Positions 9,568 to 20,349 of a stretch of 64,000 nt of DNA are shown one piece after another (the stretch's first letter is position 1; the number at the start of each line of letters is the position of its first letter). Position numbers and translations under genes: made by a program. The notes below the pieces were generated by a model that saw only the letters and a program-made list of their open reading frames with translations, was not told the DNA's origin and ran no database searches. The DNA is taken from contig CP171343.1 in NCBI GenBank assembly GCA_043289735.1, positions 372,001 through 436,000 on the forward strand, written 5' to 3'. The DNA is from Acetilactobacillus jinshanensis_A. Its GTDB lineage: Bacteria; Bacillota; Bacilli; Lactobacillales; Lactobacillaceae.

Positions 9568-10760
9568 ATGAAAAATCATCAATTCGCGATCCAGCCCGTT
9601 AGGTTATCACAAATGTTCAAAGAGCTGAAAATCATTCATTTTTATAATGATGCATGAAGAAATTAACGCCCGCTCAGTTATTTAGCCTGGTACCTGTTAT
9701 TAAATACGCACACTAAACGCGGCCAAACCTACTTAGACGATTTAGCTAGCGACGGCTATTATCGACAATTTAAGATCTCCCCAAGCCGTTATTTATCGAC
9801 GGCAAGGCCCAGCCGGTCTTCGATACTAATCATCTGATTCATGAAGTGGTCTATGTGGAAGCCCCGCTGGACACTGATCACGACGGTAAACGCGATTTAC
9901 TGCGAACTGACATTATCCGTCCTAGTGAAACGAACCGCGGTCTGAAAGTCCCGGTCCTCTTCACGGCCAGCCCCTATAATTTAGGTACTAACGATCAGGG
10001 CGGTCGGGACCTGACCCACAACGTCAACGTCCCGCTAAAGCATAAACAGCCGAATCATCTGACTTATCAAGATATCGAATCAAATCCGGATCCAACCCAA
10101 AACATTCCGACCTACACGCTGAACGACTACTTTCTCGCTCGCGGCTTTGCGGTCGTCTACTCGGCCGGAATCGGTACTCTGGATTCACAGGGCGATCAAA
10201 CCACCGGTGACCCGGCAGAAGTCATCAGCGCAAAATCAATTGTCGAGTGGTTAGCCGGTAACCGAACGGCCTTCACCAGCCCCGTCGATCACGTTGCTAT
10301 CAACGCTTGGTGGTCAAACCATAACGTTGCGATGACGGGTCGTTCCTACTTAGGAACGTTATCCACAGCCGTTGCCGCCACCGGTGTTCACGGATTAAAA
10401 ACGTGTATCATCGAAGCCGCCATTTCCAGCTGGTATGACTATTACCGAGAACTGGTGATTACAACGCTTTCTGGGACGCTCGCAACTACTTAAAGAACGT
10501 TCATAATACGAAAGCTAGTGATCGTCCACGGCCTGAACGACTGGAACGTCAAGCCCCGCAACGCGAAGAAACTCTGGCAGCATCTGCAGAACGTTCCCGA
10601 ACTAAAGTTGATCCTCATCAGGGCAGCACTTAGCAACCAGCTTTACGGGGTCAATAATCACGCTAAACAATTGATCCCGAACGTGACCATTCAGGATAAT
10701 ACGCAGCCGGAAACCTGGTACACTTATTTTGATTTAGAATTTAACCAATATTTTTTATAA
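9568..10760 (+). pseudogene. pepX: X-prolyl dipeptidyl aminopeptidase, degraded
   Basis: PepX removes X-Pro dipeptides from peptides. The remnant begins at ATG 9568 (MKNHQFAIQPV) and crosses several frames before a 215-residue open stretch (9846-10493, YVEAPLDTDHDGKRDLL to SYLGTLSTAVAATG). That stretch includes the nucleophile region GRSYLGT. It then shifts at about 10490 and ends with IVHGLNDWNVKPRNAKKLW and WYTYFDLEF. Full-length enzymes have about 790-800 residues, so roughly half is missing, including much of the catalytic domain and C-terminus. This is clearly a dead gene with internal deletions. Confidence 0.9.
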
Positions 10761-10799
10761 GAAATAATAAAGAGCCTAAATTTAAATTTTTTGAATTGT

Positions 10800-11250
10800 G
10801 AATAAATATAAAAAAGTAATAATACTCCAGTAATAACAGCAGAACTAGCTGAAGATACTGAATTAATTTTCGGTGCCTGATGTAATTCAACCAATTTAAA
10901 GTCATGAACTGACGTTCTTAGCAAAGAAATTCGCGCCGACACTACAGGACTGTTCATATGAGTTCAACGCTGAGATCTTATGCGGATTCACTAATTCATG
11001 AACCGATGCCGTATAATTAGAATCGGTTTATGACGATGTTGGTCGACAAAGTTACCGATAGGAATGAAGAATAATAGATCAATAACGGGGTCAATAGCTA
11101 CGCCTAAGCCAAAACTTAATGGTGAATGAGTATTGTATAACAGCATAAAAGCTAGGCCATAGCTTAAGATGCCAGTACTTAAAGAACTGATTACATCAGC
11201 GATTACAGCTTTAATAATTTGCTGATTTGATTTTTGATCAGATATTATAA
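10800..11250 (-). pseudogene. MFS-type transporter remnant
   Basis: On the minus strand, membrane-protein-like pieces are spread over different frames. The N-terminal part (SSLSTGILSYGLAFMLLY, then SFGLGVAIDPVIDLLFFIPI) resembles the first helices of a major facilitator permease. A second piece (INSVSSASSAVITGVLLLF) is another hydrophobic segment. There is no start codon for the first piece, and only about 130 codons remain of an expected 400. The boundaries are approximate. The family assignment rests on general hydrophobic pattern and is moderate. Confidence 0.55.
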
Positions 11251-11284
11251 TAATTTATAATATTTTATATACTAATTTACTTGT

Positions 11285-13108
11285 TTATCCCTTAATATAC
11301 GGATGCCTCTTCTTCTCGGTATCCATATTAGCGAACGATAGTTTAATATTAACCGCCGTCTTATGGGGGATGCCCAGGTCGCTGATGGCCTTCACGGACG
11401 CCTTCTGAATCTTGCCAATGGTGCCGAAGTGACGGAAGAGCTTATTTCGGGTCCGGATTCCCACGCCCGAGATTTCGGTCAATTCGGAATGGATTTCGTG
11501 ACGGGAATGGACGTTGCGATGGTAGCCGATTACGAAGCGGTGGATTTCGTCCTGAACTCGGGTGATAAGGTAGAAGCCTTCGCTCCGGCGCTTAAACGGA
11601 ACTCGGTAGAATACGCCGTGGATTCGCTGAATGAGGTGATTAGTGCGATGTTTGTCATCTTTGACCATTCCGGCGACCGGGATATTTAAGCTGAGTTCGT
11701 TTTCCAAGACGTCCAGGGCGGCGTTGACCTGGATCTTGCCGCCGTCCATCAGGATTAGGCCGGGCATGCTTTTATGCTCTTTTAATAAGCGGGTATACCG
11801 GCGCCGGATGACTTCGTGCATCCCGGCGTTTTCGTCGGCGTGTTCCGTATGCAGTTTATACTTTCGGTACAGATCTTTATCGGGACGGCCGTTGACGAAG
11901 ACCACGTCGGCCGCGGTGTTATCAAAGCCCTGGATATCGGCAATATCGAAGGCTTCGATCCGTTTCGGGTAGGGGATCTGCATGGCTTTAGCTAATTCTT
12001 GGGCGGCACCCTTGGTCTTTCGATTGTTTAATTCCAGTAATCGGAACCGATCACGAAGGTAGATCTTGGCGTTCTTTTGCGCCATTAAAAGCAGACCGCG
12101 CTTCTGGCCTCGTTGAGGCGTTTTGATTTCGGTGTGTAAAGCATCGTTTAAGATTTGCTTAGGGATGTCCTTCGGTACCAAAATGGTTTGCGGCGTGATA
12201 TTGTGACTAACTCGGTAGAATTGAACGATATAACTTAGCAGGGTTTCCTTCGGTGATTGGATAATCGGGAAGAAGCGCCGGATCCGTTTCATTAACCGGG
12301 CTTGCCGAATGTAAAATACGCTGATGCACATCCAGTTATTTTTGGCATAATAAGCAAAGATATCCTGGGTGGTGTAATCATTAGAGATAATCTTCTGGGG
12401 CTCGACCGTAATTTTGATGAAGCGATAGAGGTCCCGATATTCGGCGGCGTCTTCGAAGCGAAGCTGCTTGGCCGCGTTCTTCATTTTCTTGATCAGGATG
12501 TGTTTAGCGGGGGTCAGATCTCCGCTGAGGAAGGTCTTGATCCGTTTGATCTGACGGGCGTAGACGCTGCGTGGAATCGTCTTGAAGCAGGCACCCAGGC
12601 ATTCGCCCATGTGATAGTACAGGCAGGGACGGCCGTGGGTTCGGCCGTGACAGCGCCGCAGCGGGTACAATTTCTGGAGGAAATCCAGGGTCTTATGAGC
12701 AGCCGTCTTGTTTGGCTAGGGACCGAAGACCCATTCCCGCTTCGGCTTAGGATTCCGGGTCATCTTCATCATGGGATCCCGTTGCTTAGTGATGGCAATG
12801 TACGGGTAGGTTTCGCGGCCCTGCTTTAGTTGAATGTTGAAGTACGGCCGGTACTTCTGAATCAGGGTGATTTCCTGTAGAAAGGCTTCTTTATCGTTAG
12901 CACAGTAAAAAACGTTGAAGTTCCGAATTTCAGAGACTAATTTACCCCATTTACCGTAGTGTTTAGCCTTAAAGTAGGAACGAACCCGGTGCTTAAGATC
13001 TTTAGATTTGCCAACGTAAATGATTTTGTCGTGAGAATTTTTCATTTCGTAGCATCCGGGTTTATCCAGAAGTAATTTTAGTTTATGTTCAACTAACGGA
13101 ACTGCCAT
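11285..13108 (-). pseudogene. uvrC: Excinuclease ABC subunit C with in-frame stop
   Basis: UvrC makes the two incisions of nucleotide excision repair. The GIY-YIG N-terminal domain (PGCYEMKN, IIYVGKSKDLKHRVRSYF) runs from ATG 13108, which has an AAAGGTGG ribosome binding site. After VFGP an amber codon at 12716-12718 interrupts the gene. The same frame continues directly with PNKTAAHKTLDFLQKLYPLRRC, where homologues have Tyr at the stop position. The rest (UVR motif, RNase H-like endonuclease domain, C-terminal helix-hairpin-helix SGVGIRTRNKLFRHFG) is intact to 11285. A single substitution therefore separates the two nuclease halves, unless it is a base-call error. Internal restart at 12670 would lack the 3' incision domain. 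Confidence 0.9.
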
Positions 13109-13128
13109 TAAATCCCACCTTTTTAATC

Positions 13129-13971
13129 ATGATTCATATCGTTACTGATTCAACGTCCGTTGTTAATCGAGCCGATGCCAAGAAATACGGCATTACCGTA
13201 ATTCCGTTGACGATTACGTTAGGTCAACATTCTTATTTAGACGGGATCTCCGTTAATAGTGATCAGGTCGATCAGTATAATGATACCCATCGAAAAGACA
13301 TCTCACGATCTAGTCAGCCACCGATCGGTAAATTTGTTCAAGCTTTTAAGAACTTAACGCAAAATGGTGATTCGGTCTTGGCCATCTTGTTAGGTGATAA
13401 CTTTAGCGGCACCTATAATGTTGCTTGTCAAGCCGGACAAATGGTTAAAGGAACCGTCAAAGTAATTAACAGTAAGACTACCGACCAAAGTCTTCGGCAT
13501 ATGGTGGTTGTTGCCGCCCAAATGGCTAACCAGAAGAAGTATTCGATGGATCAAATCGTTAAACAGGTCGATGAAATTCGACAGCACAGCGCCTTATACA
13601 TGGGCATCAGTACCTTGCGCAACCTTCGCAAGAACGGGCGGATTAACATGTTTGCCGGCGTTCTATCTTTTATTTTTCATCTGTACATCGTGGTCAATTT
13701 AGACCTCAACCAGAAATTACACATCTCCGCAAAGGGACGAGGGCGCAAGACGTTTCTGCGCTGGATGCCGCGGTATTTGAAATCGTTGAAGGGTCAGTCC
13801 ATTAAATATATGGGCATTAGCTATACGGGAGATGCCAGAATTCCGGAAACGTTAGCCCAAAAAATTCAGCAAGAATTTCCTAAGGTGCCGATGATTTTAC
13901 GACATACTTCCGCCACCATTACTTGCCATACGGGTGAAAACGCCTTTGCGGTAATGACGTGCACTAAGTAA
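13129..13971 (+). CDS. DegV family fatty-acid-binding protein
   Basis: DegV/FakB proteins bind a fatty acid and present it to the FakA kinase for phospholipid synthesis. It has 280 residues, the family length. The N-terminal IVTDSTSVV and the conserved SSQPP (about residues 60-65), GDNFSGTYN and STLRNLRKNGRI motifs are visible. It is divergent from uvrC, with only 20 bases between the two start codons. No clear Shine-Dalgarno precedes this ATG, so the start or its translation signal is unusual. No substrate-specific prediction can be made. Confidence 0.88.
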   Translation: MIHIVTDSTSVVNRADAKKYGITVIPLTITLGQHSYLDGISVNSDQVDQYNDTHRKDISRSSQPPIGKFVQAFKNLTQNGDSVLAILLGDNFSGTYNVACQAGQMVKGTVKVINSKTTDQSLRHMVVVAAQMANQKKYSMDQIVKQVDEIRQHSALYMGISTLRNLRKNGRINMFAGVLSFIFHLYIVVNLDLNQKLHISAKGRGRKTFLRWMPRYLKSLKGQSIKYMGISYTGDARIPETLAQKIQQEFPKVPMILRHTSATITCHTGENAFAVMTCTK

Positions 13972-13974
13972 TTA

Positions 13975-14592
13975 TTATTACTTTCTCTTAGCGGAATTTC
14001 TCTTAGAGAAAATGATGTTAGCGTAGAACGGCACGAATGGACTGTAGCTTAAGCACCCCAGCGCAAGCCACTCAATCGCAGCGTACTTCAAACGGATCGT
14101 AAGGAGTTCCTTGATAATGCGAGGACAAGAAGTGCTCCACGTCCTGAACCGAAATCTTACGGTCCGGCATGGTGAAGAACGGAATCTGTTGACTGGTCGG
14201 CGCTTGTTTAATTTCGGGATTGAACATTCGCTGTCCGTACCAAGCTCTCGGCGTATTATAATGACCGTCCCAATGGGAATGGGTGCCGGCAATATTCCGA
14301 AAATTAATAAATTAATTTTAACGATGAATTAAAATTAATATCTTGAATACTGATCTGATTAGGAACGACGGCATAACAATCGTCAGGAATCCGTTTAGCA
14401 ACCCAGTGATGACCGCCGGCGGTTTCCATATACCAAATATCGTTCTTATCGGCAAATGATATCCCGTTGCTTTGTCCAGTTCCATACTTTTCGATTAACT
14501 CGCCAAGCGTTCGACACCCTGTCGAGCGCTGTTGATGTTTCGGTCGCGCTCATCGCCACGTTTTTTTCGTTAATGCCACCTTCTTTAATTTT
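13975..14592 (-). pseudogene. pepD: Dipeptidase PepD (family C69) remnant
   Basis: Decayed C69 dipeptidase. Read on the minus strand, pieces in three frames match the family: NEKNVAMSATET, then IEKYGTGQSNGISFADKNDIWYMETAGGHHWVAKRIPDD, then YNTPRAWYGQRMFNPEI, DRKISVQDVEHFLSSHYQGTPYDPF and finally AIEWLALGCLSYSPFVPFY. The N-terminal segment with the catalytic cysteine is absent. About 200 codons remain of roughly 470. Together with pepX, it is the second peptidase lost in this 5-kb stretch. Confidence 0.8.
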
Positions 14593-14626
14593 AAATTAAT
14601 TTACGAGATTTAAGAAATCTTGGAAT

Positions 14627-14788
14627 TCATGAATTAGCATGGACACCGTTGACAGCGATTACCGCAATCACGGCAGCCACGATCCCGGCTAACGGAGTAC
14701 CCGCTAAAGCACTACCGATATAACCCACGATCATGCCGAAGACGAAGGCCCACACGATTACGGTCAAATTTGCAGCAATAAAACGCAT
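14627..14788 (-). CDS. DUF2929-like small membrane protein
   Basis: A 53-residue protein with two hydrophobic helices (residues about 6-25 and 33-49: VIVWAFVFGMIVGYIGSAL and LAGIVAAVIAVIAVNGV). The ATG at 14788 is preceded by GAGGTGG. The FxxGxxxGYIGSAL pattern and the location beside dnaE agree with the DUF2929 family found at this locus in lactobacilli. Its function is unknown. It is slightly shorter at the C-terminus than I would expect, since no residues follow the second helix. Confidence 0.65.
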   Translation of the reverse strand: MRFIAANLTVIVWAFVFGMIVGYIGSALAGTPLAGIVAAVIAVIAVNGVHANS

Positions 14789-14974
14789 TTTATCCACCTC
14801 GCATTCTTTAACCTAATTCGCGGTTCCTAATTAACCGCATGCAAATTAATTATTGAACGGAACCGTTATAATTAGATTTCATTTTTATTATAACTTAATT
14901 TAGAAATTTTGAACACTAACGTATTTTGCGTACCTATACTTTGTTATAATTATTCTAAAGGAGGGTGAATCTTA

Positions 14975-17900
14975 ATGGGCTTCGTTCCGCTACAGGTGAT
15001 CAGTGCGTATAGTTTATTACAGAGTACCGTTTCGGTCCCTGAATTGGTTAACCGGGCTAAACAGTTAGGCTACCGCTCGATAGCCCTGACCGATCGTAAC
15101 GTCATGTACGGCGCCGTGCGTTTTTATAACCTGTGTAAGTCCCGGGGGATCCATCCGGTCATCGGGATGACGCTTACCGTCAGCGGCGTAATCAACGAAA
15201 ACGAGGACTACGACGTTATCCTCTTAGCAAGAAACCTGATCGGTTACCGTAATCTAATGAAGATTTCGACCTGGTGAAGAGCACCGATTCACGTGGGGTC
15301 AGATTGATTCATATCTTAAAGGCTTATATCTAATCACCCCGCTAAATCAAGAATTCAGTAAATTGGTTCAGCTGGGCCAGCAGACTTTAGCGAACGTTAC
15401 CTAGACACTTTATCCCGATTTATCCCGAAGTTAAATTAATTAGTAAACAAGCCCAGATTAATTTATTAGCGTTGTCACCGGTTAAATACCTTAGTTCTAA
15501 CCAAGCCTTTACATTAAAGGTACTTCATACCATTCAAAAAGGAAATCGAATTCCCAGTCCGGTTAAGGAATATCATAACCAAAATCTAGGCAGTCAATGG
15601 TTAAAAAGTGAATCTAACATGACGAAAGCCTTTACTAACGTGGGCCTAAAAGATGCCGCTAAAGAGACGACGAAGGTCGCTAATGACTGTCAGTTTATTA
15701 TTAAAAAACAGCAGATGCGCTTACCGCACTTTCATGATGAAGCGGAAGCTAAGTCGGGACATGGGCAGAGTTCAAAGGAATATTTAAGATATTTAGCTGA
15801 AAAAGGGCTAAAAAGAAGATTTCATGTTAAAAATTATCAACACACTCCGGTTAAATATCGCCAGCGATTAGACTATGAATTGTCGATTATTCGAGAAATG
15901 GGCTTTGATGACTATTTCTTAATCGTATGGGATATCGTTCGCTTTATTCGAAAGCAACGAATTACCACGGGTGACGGTCGTGGATCCGCAGCTGGTTCAC
16001 TAGTTGCCTATGTTCTGTACATTACCGATGTCGATCCGATTAAATATCATTTATTATTTGAACGGTTCTTAAATAAAGAACGGGCTCAAATGCCGGATAT
16101 CGATCTGGATATTCCGGATGTCCGACGGGATGAAGTCCTTCAGTACGTTCATAATAAGTATCAGTCTGCTGATCCAAGCTACCGTGGCGATCCGTTGCAT
16201 GAGCACGTGTCTCAAATCATTACGTTTGATACGATGGCGGCTAAACAATCGGTACAGGACGTGGGTCGAACCTTTGGCCTTAATCGTCGGCAGTTGAGCC
16301 AATGGAGTAAAGCCATTCCTAGTATTCCAGGGATTACCCTCCGGGATGCTTATCGTGATTCGAAGCTGTTGCGAACGTTATATACTTCTGGGACCCCCGA
16401 AAATCCAAGTGTTCCGCTTAATCAGGTCTTGTTACAGACCGCTCATCAAATTGAAGGCTTGCCTCGTCATTACTCAACCCATGCGGCGGGTCTGATTTTA
16501 AGTGATCAACCGTTAGTTAAATTATCTCCGTTGCAAAACGGTAACGAACAACTATTAATGACGCAATATTCGAAGAACTATGCTGAACAGGTCGGTCTAC
16601 TAAAGATCGATTTCTTGGGGCTCCGGAATTTAACATTATTAGGTAACGTTCTAAAGTTAGTTAAAGAAGATTTTGATCCTGAGTTTAATCTGCGAAAAAT
16701 TAGTTTGAACGACCCGAAAACCTTGAAATTATTTCAGAAGGGTGATACTGACGGGGTCTTTCAGTTTGAATCAAGCGGGATTCGTCAAGTATTAAGAAAG
16801 ATTCATCCCGATCGCTTTAGTTTAGTGGTCGCCGTTAATGCGCTTTATCGACCGGGACCGATCCATAATATTGATACCTTTATTCAGCGGAAAAACGGTC
16901 ACCATCAAATTAAATACCCGAGCCCAGAGGTTAAAAAGATTTTAGCGCCCACTTTTGGCATCATCGTTTATCAAGAGCAGGTTATGCTAATTGCCCAAGT
17001 AATGGGTGGCTTTACCTTAGGCCAAGCTGATATTATGCGTCGGGCCATGAGTAAAAAGAACCATGCTTTAATGAGCGGCTTGCGAACGAAATTTTTAACC
17101 GGTGCTAAACGAAAGGGCTTTAAGCCACAGGCCGCTAAAATGATGTTTGATTATATGAACCGTTTTGCGAGCTACGGATTTAACAAATCGCATGCGGTAG
17201 CCTATAGTAAATTAGCTTTTCAGCTAGCGTATTTAAAAGCTCATTATAGTACCGCTTTCTTTGCGGCATTGTTAAATTCCGTTATGGGCAACGCCAAAAA
17301 GACGAAGCGATATTTATCGGGCGCCCGTCGGTTGGGCGTTAAAATTGTTGCGCCTGACGTTAATTCCGGATCGAAAGACTGTACCGTGAGAGACGGTAAT
17401 CTTCAAATTGGCTTAAATTTCTTGCATGGGATTTCAACCGAATTTTAAATGATTTCGTGTTTAAGACCTATCCATATCTATTGTTAAAAGCAAAATCTAA
17501 CCTAGCGCCTAATCGTCAAGAGAAATCATCGAAGAATTTACTTGGTAAAGACGACCCGACGCCGGCGTTATTTCCTTTGATCTATTCCGGTGCTCTGGAT
17601 AGTATTAATCAGATTAATGATAGTGATCACAATGGTTTACCGCGTTATGAACTGAGGAGCGCCTGTTACCGAATTTTTCATATCGTTCACGTGTACTATC
17701 AGCATTTCTCGGGGTCACGAACTTATAATCACGAGTATCGGGCCGTCCAGAAGTATCGGGCCCAGCAGGGCTTAGCGAAGCACATTGCTTTAATCCGAAA
17801 GAAAATCGCGGTCTTTGAGGGCCTCGGTCTAAAGATTAATTCTGACGTCCGGCACAGTCCGCTGGACATGAAGCGAGCGGCTTATTATTACTTGAACCTC

Positions 17901-18415
17901 AACCCGATGAATCTATATACGCCACTGATTGGACCGCTTCAGATTATTTCGATTGCCGACCTTAAAGCGGTCAAAAAGTGGGCCCGCATTATGGTTGCTA
18001 TCAAACGCGTTCATGAATTGCGAACCCGCAACGGTAAATTAATGGCCTTTGCAGACGTGACCGATGGAATTAATAAGGTATCGATCGTGTTTTTCCCGAT
18101 TATCGTGATTAACGGTCGGGTCGAACGCTCGCCTAAGTTACAGCTGGTTGCTAATCAAATCTGGCCGGCCGCTAATTTAATGCGGCGGTATCAGTATGAC
18201 TGGCGACAGCATTGTTGTTATTTGCGAATTGATGGCCGATCCATTTTGCACCGTTTATATCAAGTTATTAAGCAAAATCACGGACCATATCCCGTGTTAG
18301 TTTATAATTCGTTAATGGTAATAAATTCTTGCTAAGTTCTCGATATACCGTGTCCAAGAATGCAAAAGCTCAGTTAATAAAGCTATTAGGTGAACATAAC
18401 GTGATATACAAATAG
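14975..18415 (+). pseudogene. dnaE: DNA polymerase III alpha subunit DnaE, fragmented
   Basis: DnaE extends primers on the lagging strand in Firmicutes, alongside PolC. A TATAAT box (about 14945) and AAAGGAGGG lead to ATG 14975. The PHP N-terminus is open for 100 codons, then breaks. A disordered stretch (15278-15470) holds family-like pieces in shifting frames. A long frame (15472-17448) carries the polymerase core with GDGRGSAAGSLVAYV and the catalytic PDIDLDIPD. The next piece (17457-18335) has the OB-fold segment GKLMAFADVTDG. The C-terminus (SKNAKAQLIKLLGEHNVIYK, TAG at 18413) is in another frame. At least four disruptions are visible, yet total length stays near the expected 1,100 residues. 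This suggests small indels rather than one large deletion. Confidence 0.85.
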
Positions 18416-18478
18416 TAAGACATCGAAAAAGTTACGTGATACAATAATTGATGAAATAACAAAGGGGAGATTTTGTTT

Positions 18479-20242
18479 ATGAAGAAGACCAAGATCGTAA
18501 GTACATTAGGACCCGCTAGTTTTACGGTCCCAATTATTGCTAAGCTAATTAAAGCCGGAGCTAACGTTTTTCGTTTTAACTTTTCTCACGGTAGCCATCC
18601 GGAGCATTTAAAGCGTTATAAGATGGTTTGCCAAGCTGAAAAGAAAACTGGAATGACGGTGGGTATCGATTGTGATACTAAAGGTGCTGAAATTCGAACC
18701 ACCGCTAATCAAGGCGGTAAGAACTTTACTTACCATCCGGGCGATACCTTCAACATCGGCATGGACGCTGACGGTAAAAAAGAAACCACTAAAGATTTAG
18801 TTCAGTCTACTTATGACGGCTTATTCGATGACGTTCACGTCGGCGGTCACGTTCTTTTTGACGATGGCATTTTGGATACCATTTGTGTAAGCAAGGACAG
18901 CTCCAAACGTCAGTTACACGTTAAGGTTCAGAACACCGCTACCTTAGGATCTCGTAAGACTGCTGATATTCCGGGTGCCATCGTTAACTTACCAGGTGTT
19001 ACTAAGAAAGATGAAAATGATATTCGTTTTGCGTGTGAAAACATGAATATCAACTTTATTACCGCATCGTTCTTGCGTAAGCCGCAAGATGTCCGTGACA
19101 TTCGTAAGATTTTAAAGGACGAACATATGGAAGATGTTCAGATTTTCCCTAAGTTAGAAAACCAAGAGGGGATCGATAACTTACTTCCGATTATGAACTT
19201 GGCTGATGGCGTCATGGTACCTCGTGGTGACATGGCCGTTAACATTCCGTTCGAAAACGTTCCGTTAGTTCAAAAGCACATGATTCACGTATGTAACCGA
19301 TTAGGTAAACCGGTTATTACTGCTACCCAGATGGAAGCTTCCATGGCTAAGAACCCTCGTCCTAGCCGTGCCGAAGTTTCTGATGTTGCCGACGCCGTAC
19401 TTGACGGCACCGATGCCACGATGCTTTCCGGTGAAACCGCCAACGGTGACTGGCCTGTTCATGCCGTTGCTTCAATGGCTCGAATCGATGAAAAGGCCGA
19501 ATCCGTTTATGATAAGTACGGCTATCCGCGTCCTGAATTTAAGGACGGTGACGTTACCGAATCCATTGGCCATACCGTAACCCAGATGGCTAAGGACTTA
19601 GGTATTCATACCATTGTATGTGTGACCGAAACTGGTTACACCGCTCGAATGATTTCTAAATATCATCCCGATGCTGATATTTTAGCAATGACCTTTAACG
19701 ATCGGGTTCGTCGTGGTTTAACGATTAACTGGGGTGTTCAGCCGATTTTGGTTAACCGTCCGAATAACGCTTCTCAATTATTTGAAGAAGCTTCAAATAA
19801 AGCGGTTGAAACCGGTTTAGCTAAAGAAGGCGACATGATCTTGATCGTCGGTGGTGCTCCAGCTGCTCAAAAAGGCACCACTAATTTGATTAAGGTTCAG
19901 TTAATCGGTTCTAAATTGACTCAAGGTCAAGGAATTGGTAATCAAGCCGTAATTGGCAAAGCCTTCAAGGCTAATAATGCTAAAGAAGCTAACCAGAAAG
20001 CCATTAAAGGCGGTATCTTAGTTGCTAAGGACACTAATAAAGATTACTTACCGGCGATTAAGAAGGCTAGTGCTTTAGTAGTCGAAAACGGTGGCTTAAC
20101 TTCTTATGCGGCCGTCGTTGGAATTTCAATGGATATTCCAGTCATCGTTGAAGCTAACGATGCTACTAAACATATTAAAGATGGTGATTTAATTACCGTT
20201 GATGCTCGTCGTGGTGTTGTATATCACGGTGCTTCAAAATAA
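18479..20242 (+). CDS. pyk: Pyruvate kinase
   Basis: Converts phosphoenolpyruvate and ADP to pyruvate and ATP at the end of glycolysis. It has 587 residues, the long Firmicutes form. The N-terminal barrel has KIVSTLGPAS and the catalytic-lysine region FPKLENQEG. The B domain follows, and the PATQMEAS-type motif appears as TATQMEASM. A C-terminal PEP-utiliser-like domain contains GGLTSYAAVVG. I prefer ATG 18479 over TTG 18473 because the AAAGGGGAG ribosome binding site is correctly spaced only from the ATG. pfkA, normally just upstream in homofermenters, is absent. A terminator hairpin follows. Confidence 0.95.
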   Translation: MKKTKIVSTLGPASFTVPIIAKLIKAGANVFRFNFSHGSHPEHLKRYKMVCQAEKKTGMTVGIDCDTKGAEIRTTANQGGKNFTYHPGDTFNIGMDADGKKETTKDLVQSTYDGLFDDVHVGGHVLFDDGILDTICVSKDSSKRQLHVKVQNTATLGSRKTADIPGAIVNLPGVTKKDENDIRFACENMNINFITASFLRKPQDVRDIRKILKDEHMEDVQIFPKLENQEGIDNLLPIMNLADGVMVPRGDMAVNIPFENVPLVQKHMIHVCNRLGKPVITATQMEASMAKNPRPSRAEVSDVADAVLDGTDATMLSGETANGDWPVHAVASMARIDEKAESVYDKYGYPRPEFKDGDVTESIGHTVTQMAKDLGIHTIVCVTETGYTARMISKYHPDADILAMTFNDRVRRGLTINWGVQPILVNRPNNASQLFEEASNKAVETGLAKEGDMILIVGGAPAAQKGTTNLIKVQLIGSKLTQGQGIGNQAVIGKAFKANNAKEANQKAIKGGILVAKDTNKDYLPAIKKASALVVENGGLTSYAAVVGISMDIPVIVEANDATKHIKDGDLITVDARRGVVYHGASK

Positions 20243-20274
20243 AAAAAAATAAAAATCTAAATAACTGTTTTTAA

Positions 20275-20305
20275 AAGGGACGCCTTTTAAAGCGTACCTC
20301 TTTTT
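20275..20305 (+). terminator. pyk intrinsic terminator
   Basis: An 8-bp stem with one mismatch (AGGGACGC with GCGTACCT), an 8-base loop rich in T and A, and a T run from 20300. It lies about 35 bases after the pyk stop. Confidence 0.75.
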
Positions 20306-20349
20306 GTGTACAATATTACCTAGAGCAGTTGAACGAAAGGGTCTTACCA

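Noticed and set aside
12716..12718. Possible recoding of TAG as a sense codon
   Set aside because: TAG serves as an ordinary stop at the natural end of dnaE (18413-18415) and recQ (25368-25370), and only one internal TAG of this type was seen.
12302..12829. Open plus-strand frame of 175 codons across uvrC
   Set aside because: It is the antisense shadow of the conserved uvrC coding sequence, has no ribosome binding site and no family-like motif.
15278..15471. Programmed frameshifting in dnaE
   Set aside because: There are several disruptions with no slippery heptamer plus pseudoknot arrangement, and similar breaks occur in many unrelated genes nearby.
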